Shown: positions 6,979 to 11,471 of the stretch, piece by piece | Position numbering within the stretch: the first letter of the stretch is position 1 | How the letters are laid out: every line of letters starts with the position of its first letter | Assembly (NCBI GenBank): GCA_964387365.1 | Contig: CAYLWP010000078.1 | Location: forward strand, 1-11,471 | From: COE1 sp964387365 | GTDB taxonomy: Bacteria; Bacillota; Clostridia; Lachnospirales; Lachnospiraceae | Direction: 5' to 3' | Length of the DNA stretch: 11,471 bases | Program-made: the position numbers and the translations under genes | Notes under the pieces: model-generated | Databases searched by the model: none | The model's input: the letters and a program-made list of their open reading frames with translations, nothing else | Told to the model about the DNA's origin: nothing

Positions 6979-8118
6979 TTATTCTTCTACATCATCGATA
7001 AGAAAATCTGCTAAAATCACATTACTCACATCAATTCCTTTATCTGTAAGACTAAGATTATCCCCTTTTTGCTGCAAATACCCTTCCTTTATCCACTTGT
7101 CAATAACCACTCCATAGACCTCCTGCATGGTTTTTCCAAACTTCTGATAAAATCCATACGCAGAAACGCCCTGCATCATACGCAGCCCAAGAAACATATA
7201 CTCTTCCATACATTCCTGCCTGGAAAGGCTTTGCATATTTTCTTTTCTCTGTGTATCCGATGCAAGATAGGTTGGCATATCCGTAGTATTGTTCCAACGC
7301 CTGTCTGCCACCATAGAAGACGCTCCAAGGCCGAAGCCTACATATGCCTTCCTCGTCCAGTAAATCGTGTTATGACGGCTCTCAAAGCCTTTCAGGGCAT
7401 AATTAGATATCTCATATCGTTCATAGCCATGCACACGCAAAAGTTCCTTGGTACGCTGATACATAAGTCTGTCATCTTCTTCTGTTGGAATCTTCGGATA
7501 TTGTTCGAGCCTGTCATACAGCACCGTTCCTTCCTCTATGATTAGACTATATGCAGAGATATGCTCCGGTTTTAAAGCCAGTACTTTCTGCAACGTATCC
7601 TCCCATGTTTCACAGCTTTGTCCGGGCAGTGCAGACATCAGGTCAATATTAATATTCGTAAAGCCCGCTGCTCTTGCCATTTCATAGGTTTGAAGAAAAT
7701 CTTCCCATGTATGAATTCGTCCTAAAAGCTTTAATTCCTCATTCTGTGCTGATTGTAAGCCAATGCTAAGGCGGTTCACTCCTGCTGCCCGAAGCCCTTG
7801 CAGCTTCTCTAAAGTTGCCGTTCCCGGATTCATTTCTATGGTAATCTCTGCCTTGTCACTTATCTGATAATTATTTTTTAAAATGGTAAGGCATTCTGCA
7901 ATTTCTTCCGCTTCCAGAATGGATGGTGTTCCTCCTCCAAAGAACACAGTCTCTATAATATAGTCTGTATAATTCCTTGCTTCCTGTTCTATTTCCTTTT
8001 TGAGTGCTTCCAAATATGTTCTTTGCTTTTCCTTCGTTGCAGGTGCTGAAAGGAAATCACAATAAACACATTTTTGCACACAAAAAGGGATGTGGATATA
8101 CACACCAAGTGCCTGCAT
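6979..8118 (-). CDS. hemW: Radical SAM heme chaperone HemW
   Basis: HemW binds heme and delivers it to target proteins; it was long misnamed oxygen-independent coproporphyrinogen III oxidase. The product opens with IHIPFCVQKCVYCDF, whose CxxxCxxC cysteines (Cys13, Cys17, Cys20) ligate the 4Fe-4S cluster. FFGGGTPS (about 59-66) follows as the SAM-binding motif, and HNTIYW is typical of HemW. The chosen ATG at 8118 has AGGAGG about 7 bases upstream and gives 379 residues, the family's normal length. A start at 8193 would add 25 residues upstream of the conserved start, consume the ribosome binding site and lie in a palindromic region, so it is rejected. HemW lacks the extra cysteine of true HemN (CxxxCxxCxC), consistent with D21 and F22 after the third cysteine here. 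It follows lepA, as in many Firmicutes, but hrcA-grpE-dnaK do not follow. Confidence 0.94.
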   Translation of the reverse strand: MQALGVYIHIPFCVQKCVYCDFLSAPATKEKQRTYLEALKKEIEQEARNYTDYIIETVFFGGGTPSILEAEEIAECLTILKNNYQISDKAEITIEMNPGTATLEKLQGLRAAGVNRLSIGLQSAQNEELKLLGRIHTWEDFLQTYEMARAAGFTNINIDLMSALPGQSCETWEDTLQKVLALKPEHISAYSLIIEEGTVLYDRLEQYPKIPTEEDDRLMYQRTKELLRVHGYERYEISNYALKGFESRHNTIYWTRKAYVGFGLGASSMVADRRWNNTTDMPTYLASDTQRKENMQSLSRQECMEEYMFLGLRMMQGVSAYGFYQKFGKTMQEVYGVVIDKWIKEGYLQQKGDNLSLTDKGIDVSNVILADFLIDDVEE

Positions 8119-8154
8119 ACACATCCCTCCTATCTCTATCCTTCTATATCCGCG

Positions 8155-8176
8155 AATTTGTGTCCTTGCACAAATT
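8155..8176 (-). other. Small hairpin in lepA-hemW gap
   Basis: AATTTGTG (8155-8162) and CACAAATT (8169-8176) form an 8-bp stem with a 6-base loop. No T-run follows on the minus strand, so this is not an intrinsic terminator. It stands 3 bases from the longer hairpin at 8180-8206 and about 30 bases upstream of the hemW ribosome binding site, so it could mark RNA processing or slow readthrough. Confidence 0.4.
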
Positions 8177-8179
8177 TGC

Positions 8180-8206
8180 AATAATATGAACAAAGTTCAT
8201 ATTATT
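8180..8206 (-). other. 12-bp palindromic hairpin overlapping the lepA stop codon
   Basis: A perfect 12-bp inverted repeat, AATAATATGAAC (8180-8191) with GTTCATATTATT (8195-8206), has a 3-base centre. The lepA TAA (8202-8204) lies inside the upstream arm as transcribed. The stem is AT-rich and has no trailing T-run, which argues against a terminator. It could be an operator, or an RNA processing or stabilising hairpin between lepA and hemW. Confidence 0.5.
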
Positions 8207-10019
8207 TGCCATCATCCAGCTTCAGGACAGCCATAAATGCCTTCTGCGGAATCTCCACATTACCAATCTGTCTCATACGCTTCTTACCTTCCTTCTGCTT
8301 CTCCAGCAGCTTCTTCTTACGCGTGATATCACCACCGTAACACTTGGCAAGAACGTCCTTTCTCATCGCCTTAACCGTTTCTCTTGCAATAACCTTACCG
8401 CCCACTGCTGCCTGAATCGGAATCTCGAAGAGATGTCTCGGAATCTCATCCTTAAGCTTCTCGCACATTCTTCTGCCACGTTCATACGCAGACTCCTTGT
8501 GTACGATAAAAGAAAGGGCATCCACTTCCTCCTTATTAATGAGAATATCAAGCTTCACAAGCTCAGACTGCTCATAGCCCTTAATATCATAGTCAAAGGA
8601 AGCATAGCCTCTGGAGCGTGATTTCAATGCATCAAAGAAATCATAGATAATCTCATTCAACGGCAATTCATATTTTAAAATAGCTCTTGTTTCCTCAACA
8701 TATTCCATGCCAAGATAACGTCCTCTACGCTCCTGACACAGCTCCATAATAGAACCGATAAACTCTGTTGTTACCATGATTTCAGCAGTAACAATGGGTT
8801 CCTCCATATAATCAATCTCAGACGGATCAGGCAGATTGGACGGATTGGTCAGCTCAATTACCTCGCCACTGGTCTTGTACACCTTATAAACAACACCCGG
8901 TGCTGTGGTAACAAGGTCAAGATTGTATTCTCTCTCCAGTCTTTCCTGAATGATTTCCAAGTGTAAAAGTCCAAGGAAACCGCAACGGAATCCGAAGCCT
9001 AACGCAATAGAGGTTTCCGGCTCATAGTGAAGAGAGGCGTCATTTAACTGCAGCTTCTCCAGCGCATCACGCAAATCTCCGTACTTGGCACCATCCGCAG
9101 GATATAATCCGCAGAATACCATGGACTGTACCTTTTTATACCCCGGAAGCGGCTCTGCACATGGTCTGTTTGCATCCGTAACGGTATCGCCGACCTGTGT
9201 ATCCTTCACATTCTTAATAGATGCCGTAATATAGCCTACCATACCCGCCGACAGCTCATCACACGGAATAAACTGTCCTGCGCCAAAGTAGCCAACCTCA
9301 ACAACATCAGCCATTGTTCCGGTTGCCATCATCTTAATCTTGGTTCCCTTGGCAACTCTTCCTTCCATCACGCGGCAGAAAATAATAACACCCTTATAAG
9401 AGTCATAAACCGAGTCAAAAATCAATGCCTGTAACGGACTCTGGGCATTTCCGCCCGGAGCCGGAATCTTCTGAACAATCGCCTCAAGCACTTCCTCGAT
9501 ACCAATGCCGTTTTTTGCGGAAATCAAAGGTGCGTCCTGTGCCTCGATGCCAATGACGTCTTCGATTTCATTTTTTACCCAGTCCGGTCTTGCACTTGGC
9601 AGGTCAATCTTATTAATAACCGGAAAAACATCAAGGTCATGATCTAAGGCAAGATATACATTGGCAAGCGTCTGTGCTTCAATACCCTGTGCCGCATCAA
9701 CAACCAAAATCGCGCCGTCACACGCCGCAAGCGCTCTGCTGACCTCGTAGTTAAAGTCAACGTGTCCCGGTGTATCAATAAGATTAAATATATATTCTTC
9801 TCCATCCTCAGCCTTATAAACCGTACGAACAGTCTGTGCCTTGATGGTAATGCCTCTTTCTCTTTCCAGCTCCATATTATCAAGAACCTGATCCTGCATT
9901 TCCCTGCTGGTCAAAAGCCCTGTTTTTTCAATAATTCTGTCTGCAAGGGTAGATTTACCGTGATCTATATGTGCTACAATACAGAAATTCCTGATCTTAC
10001 TCTGATCTATGTTTGCCAT
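8202..10019 (-). CDS. lepA: Elongation factor 4 (LepA), ribosome-associated GTPase
   Basis: LepA is a translational GTPase that acts on the ribosome and has been implicated in back-translocation, stress translation and 30S maturation. The 605-residue product carries all G motifs: G1 AHIDHGKST (16-24), G2 RGIT (55-58), G3 DTPG (82-85) and G4 NKID (136-139). EF-G-like domains II, III and V follow, then the LepA-specific C-terminal domain ending in the basic segment around GGDITRKKKLLEKQKEGKKR and NVEIPQKAFMAVLKLD. Its length and full domain set exclude EF-G, TetM-type proteins and BipA. The ATG has GGAGG at normal spacing. It sits between spoIIP and hemW, a gpr-spoIIP-lepA-hemW order I associate with Clostridia, and has its own vegetative promoter, fitting a housekeeping role in a sporulation neighbourhood. 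Confidence 0.97.
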   Translation of the reverse strand: MANIDQSKIRNFCIVAHIDHGKSTLADRIIEKTGLLTSREMQDQVLDNMELERERGITIKAQTVRTVYKAEDGEEYIFNLIDTPGHVDFNYEVSRALAACDGAILVVDAAQGIEAQTLANVYLALDHDLDVFPVINKIDLPSARPDWVKNEIEDVIGIEAQDAPLISAKNGIGIEEVLEAIVQKIPAPGGNAQSPLQALIFDSVYDSYKGVIIFCRVMEGRVAKGTKIKMMATGTMADVVEVGYFGAGQFIPCDELSAGMVGYITASIKNVKDTQVGDTVTDANRPCAEPLPGYKKVQSMVFCGLYPADGAKYGDLRDALEKLQLNDASLHYEPETSIALGFGFRCGFLGLLHLEIIQERLEREYNLDLVTTAPGVVYKVYKTSGEVIELTNPSNLPDPSEIDYMEEPIVTAEIMVTTEFIGSIMELCQERRGRYLGMEYVEETRAILKYELPLNEIIYDFFDALKSRSRGYASFDYDIKGYEQSELVKLDILINKEEVDALSFIVHKESAYERGRRMCEKLKDEIPRHLFEIPIQAAVGGKVIARETVKAMRKDVLAKCYGGDITRKKKLLEKQKEGKKRMRQIGNVEIPQKAFMAVLKLDDGK

Positions 10020-10052
10020 AATGTTCCTCCAAATCTATGTCATACGCCGTTC

Positions 10053-10082
10053 ATTATAACATAAATTCTTTGCGATTGTCTA
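10053..10082 (-). promoter_or_regulatory. Extended -10 sigma-A promoter for lepA-hemW
   Basis: On the minus strand, a perfect TATAAT (10053-10058) is preceded by the extended element TGT (10059-10061). TAGACA (10077-10082) lies 18 bases upstream as the -35. The -35 overlaps the spoIIP stop codon (10080-10082). The predicted start near 10046 gives a short leader of about 27 bases to the lepA ATG. This uncouples lepA-hemW from sporulation-specific transcription of gpr-spoIIP. Confidence 0.7.
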
Positions 10083-11366
10083 TTGCTTGTTCTCGCCTTT
10101 TAGCACCATGGATATCATATGTGCCAGCGGTCTGCAGGCATTCATTGCCTCCTCCACCGTGTTCGTCTGAGCACCCAGCTCTACCAAAAGGCTTTTGGGT
10201 CTGTACTGGAGATTATACCGGTACCCCTTCAGATATGTTTTTCTGGTAAGTCCCGGATAATACTCATCAGCTGCAAGCTTCATCTGAAAGGCAAAGGCAA
10301 GATTCTCCTGCACATAGGAATTGGGCAGGCTTGTCAGTTCTCCACGCACTCTGGTATAGCTTAATCCGTTGAAAAACATAAATTGAGCCATGTCCTGTCC
10401 CTGTATCGTTGTAACCAGCTTTTTTCCCTCTGCGACGGCATCTCTATGTAAATCAATCACCACTTCTATAGATGGATTCTCGGCAAGCACCTGTTCTAAT
10501 CCTACTGCTGCCTTTGCATAAGCATCATCACGACTCTCTACATCATACATTCCCATGTGATGCAATACATGAAAGCCGTATTCCTTGCGCAAAATGGCGC
10601 TCAGGTGCTCTCCCACTCCCATGATTGTCGTTGCAGCGTCCTGTAAATCAGAATCCGCATACCCCTCCTGAGAATGGGTATGATAGATGAGAATTTGCGG
10701 GGCATCCGCTCCCTGCTTAAGCGTTGCATCAAATCCCATCAGCTTATTATAATCCAGCTGTTCCGGACTTATCTTCGTGGTTGCATCCTCCGTGTAGAAG
10801 GTTTTTTTTACAAATTCCGCATCCTGAAGCTGTTCCGGCAGATAGGCTGCCTTTTTTTGCTGCTCCGGAACAAACCCCTGCACTGTCGCAACAGTCTGCG
10901 TTGCCTGCTCTGTCTGTGCGGTCGCTTTTTCCTGCAGCTCCTCCGGTATCTGTGTCTTAATCGTCATGGTTTCCTCCACCCTTCGATTCTCCTCAAGTAC
11001 CGCTGCCGCCAGATCCTGCGGCATCTCTTCCTGCAGTCTCTGTACATTTTCCGCAAGAACCATTTGGGCCGGCCAGGTTTCCTTTGCCTGCTCCTGTCCG
11101 TAATGATGGAAGGGAATACTGTCGGCAATCCATGCAAGCATTTTTTCAACCAACGTGCCGCTTTGCTCTTCCCCTTCCCCATACAGCAAAAAAGGGTGAT
11201 ACAGCTCCACCGACTGCGTAGAAATCGCCTGATAGATTCCCTTTCTCACCCCCTCTTTGCCATCTCTTATATCATCTGCCGCCTGCAGGGCAAGCGGACC
11301 GAAAAGAAGAAAAAAAGAAAGTCCTATCACCATTCTTTGTTTCCCCTTTATATCTCTTTTTTCCAC
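10080..11366 (-). CDS. spoIIP: Stage II sporulation protein SpoIIP
   Basis: SpoIIP is a membrane-anchored amidase/endopeptidase that works with SpoIID and SpoIIM to thin septal peptidoglycan and drive engulfment. The 428-residue product has a short basic N-terminus, one hydrophobic segment (about 12-29, around VIGLSFFLLFGPLAL) and a long Glu/Gln-rich linker (about 90-185). The SpoIIP hydrolase domain runs from about 200 to the end: ILIYHTHSQEGY (225-236, probable zinc-site His and Glu), VVIDLHRDAV (302-311) and SLLVELGAQTNTVEEA (392-407). The start is GTG, 1 base after the gpr stop, with AAGGAG 7 bases upstream inside the gpr end; the next ATG (residue 12) would remove the basic head of the anchor. 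Contiguity with gpr implies one operon. In Bacillus, spoIIP is a SigE gene; I found no convincing SigE promoter here. Confidence 0.95.
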   Translation of the reverse strand: MEKRDIKGKQRMVIGLSFFLLFGPLALQAADDIRDGKEGVRKGIYQAISTQSVELYHPFLLYGEGEEQSGTLVEKMLAWIADSIPFHHYGQEQAKETWPAQMVLAENVQRLQEEMPQDLAAAVLEENRRVEETMTIKTQIPEELQEKATAQTEQATQTVATVQGFVPEQQKKAAYLPEQLQDAEFVKKTFYTEDATTKISPEQLDYNKLMGFDATLKQGADAPQILIYHTHSQEGYADSDLQDAATTIMGVGEHLSAILRKEYGFHVLHHMGMYDVESRDDAYAKAAVGLEQVLAENPSIEVVIDLHRDAVAEGKKLVTTIQGQDMAQFMFFNGLSYTRVRGELTSLPNSYVQENLAFAFQMKLAADEYYPGLTRKTYLKGYRYNLQYRPKSLLVELGAQTNTVEEAMNACRPLAHMISMVLKGENKQ

Positions 11367-11367
11367 A

Positions 11368-11471
11368 CTATCGCTCCTTATCCTGTTCCATATCCAGCGC
11401 GATATTGATTGCTTCGGATAAGGTAAAGCTTAACCGTTTTGTTGTCTCATCAATATTCTTTGCTGTTACAT
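11368..11471 (-). CDS. gpr: Germination protease GPR, C-terminal end only
   Basis: The last 33 codons of a gene that continues beyond the window end in TAG at 11368-11370; the first whole codon starts at 11469. The peptide VTAKNIDETTKRLSFTLSEA followed by INIALDME matches, by recall, the conserved C-terminus of GPR, the aspartic-type protease that degrades small acid-soluble spore proteins at germination. Its place directly before spoIIP is the standard arrangement in spore formers and supports the call. The catalytic part is outside the window and cannot be checked. The spoIIP ribosome binding site lies within the last codons of this gene. Confidence 0.85.
   Translation of the reverse strand, partial: VTAKNIDETTKRLSFTLSEAINIALDMEQDKER

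Noticed and set aside
8119..8193. N-terminal extension of HemW starting at 8193
   Set aside because: It would add 25 unconserved residues, pass through the AGGAGG that serves the ATG at 8118, and start in the palindrome at the lepA stop codon.
10674..11408. A 244-codon plus-strand frame
   Set aside because: It is antisense to spoIIP, whose motifs, start and ribosome binding site are clear. The translated product is rich in Arg, Leu, Cys and His, as antisense shadows are, and shows no domain.

Overview
The window looks like chromosomal core DNA from a low-to-mid GC, endospore-forming member of the Clostridia. The gene set (gpr, spoIIP, sigK, codY, lepA, hemW, topA, dprA, yifB/comM) and the protein sequences best suit Lachnospiraceae or a close relative, but that placement is inferred from protein resemblance, not from a marker gene. 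All nine genes lie on the minus strand. Intergenic gaps run from 1 to about 180 bases, so this is a compact, probably leading-strand block.

Reading in the direction of transcription (high to low coordinates), there are three parts. (1) 11471-6979: the 3' end of gpr (spore protease), spoIIP (engulfment hydrolase), lepA (EF-4) and hemW (heme chaperone). lepA has a vegetative-type promoter overlapping the spoIIP stop codon, so housekeeping lepA-hemW can be expressed apart from sporulation-linked gpr-spoIIP. (2) 6962-6270: a late mother-cell sigma factor of the SigK type. It has no room for a pro-sequence, is not interrupted, and sits behind what looks like its own SigK-type promoter. (3) 6219-195: yifB/comM-dprA (nearly overlapping), topA and codY, each block with a good sigma-A-like promoter, ending in a strong intrinsic terminator at 195-226.

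Beyond the terminator, positions 56-181 hold no credible gene. They can fold into a four-way junction (one closing stem and three hairpin arms), which suggests a dispersed structured repeat or small RNA element. This is the least explained part of the window.

Most of the window is ordinary core genome. I see no defence system, CRISPR array, transposase, prophage or biosynthetic cluster. The points worth a second look are the 56-181 element, the 21-base-period direct repeats upstream of the yifB promoter, the SigK promoter and missing pro-sequence, and the palindromic lepA/hemW junction.
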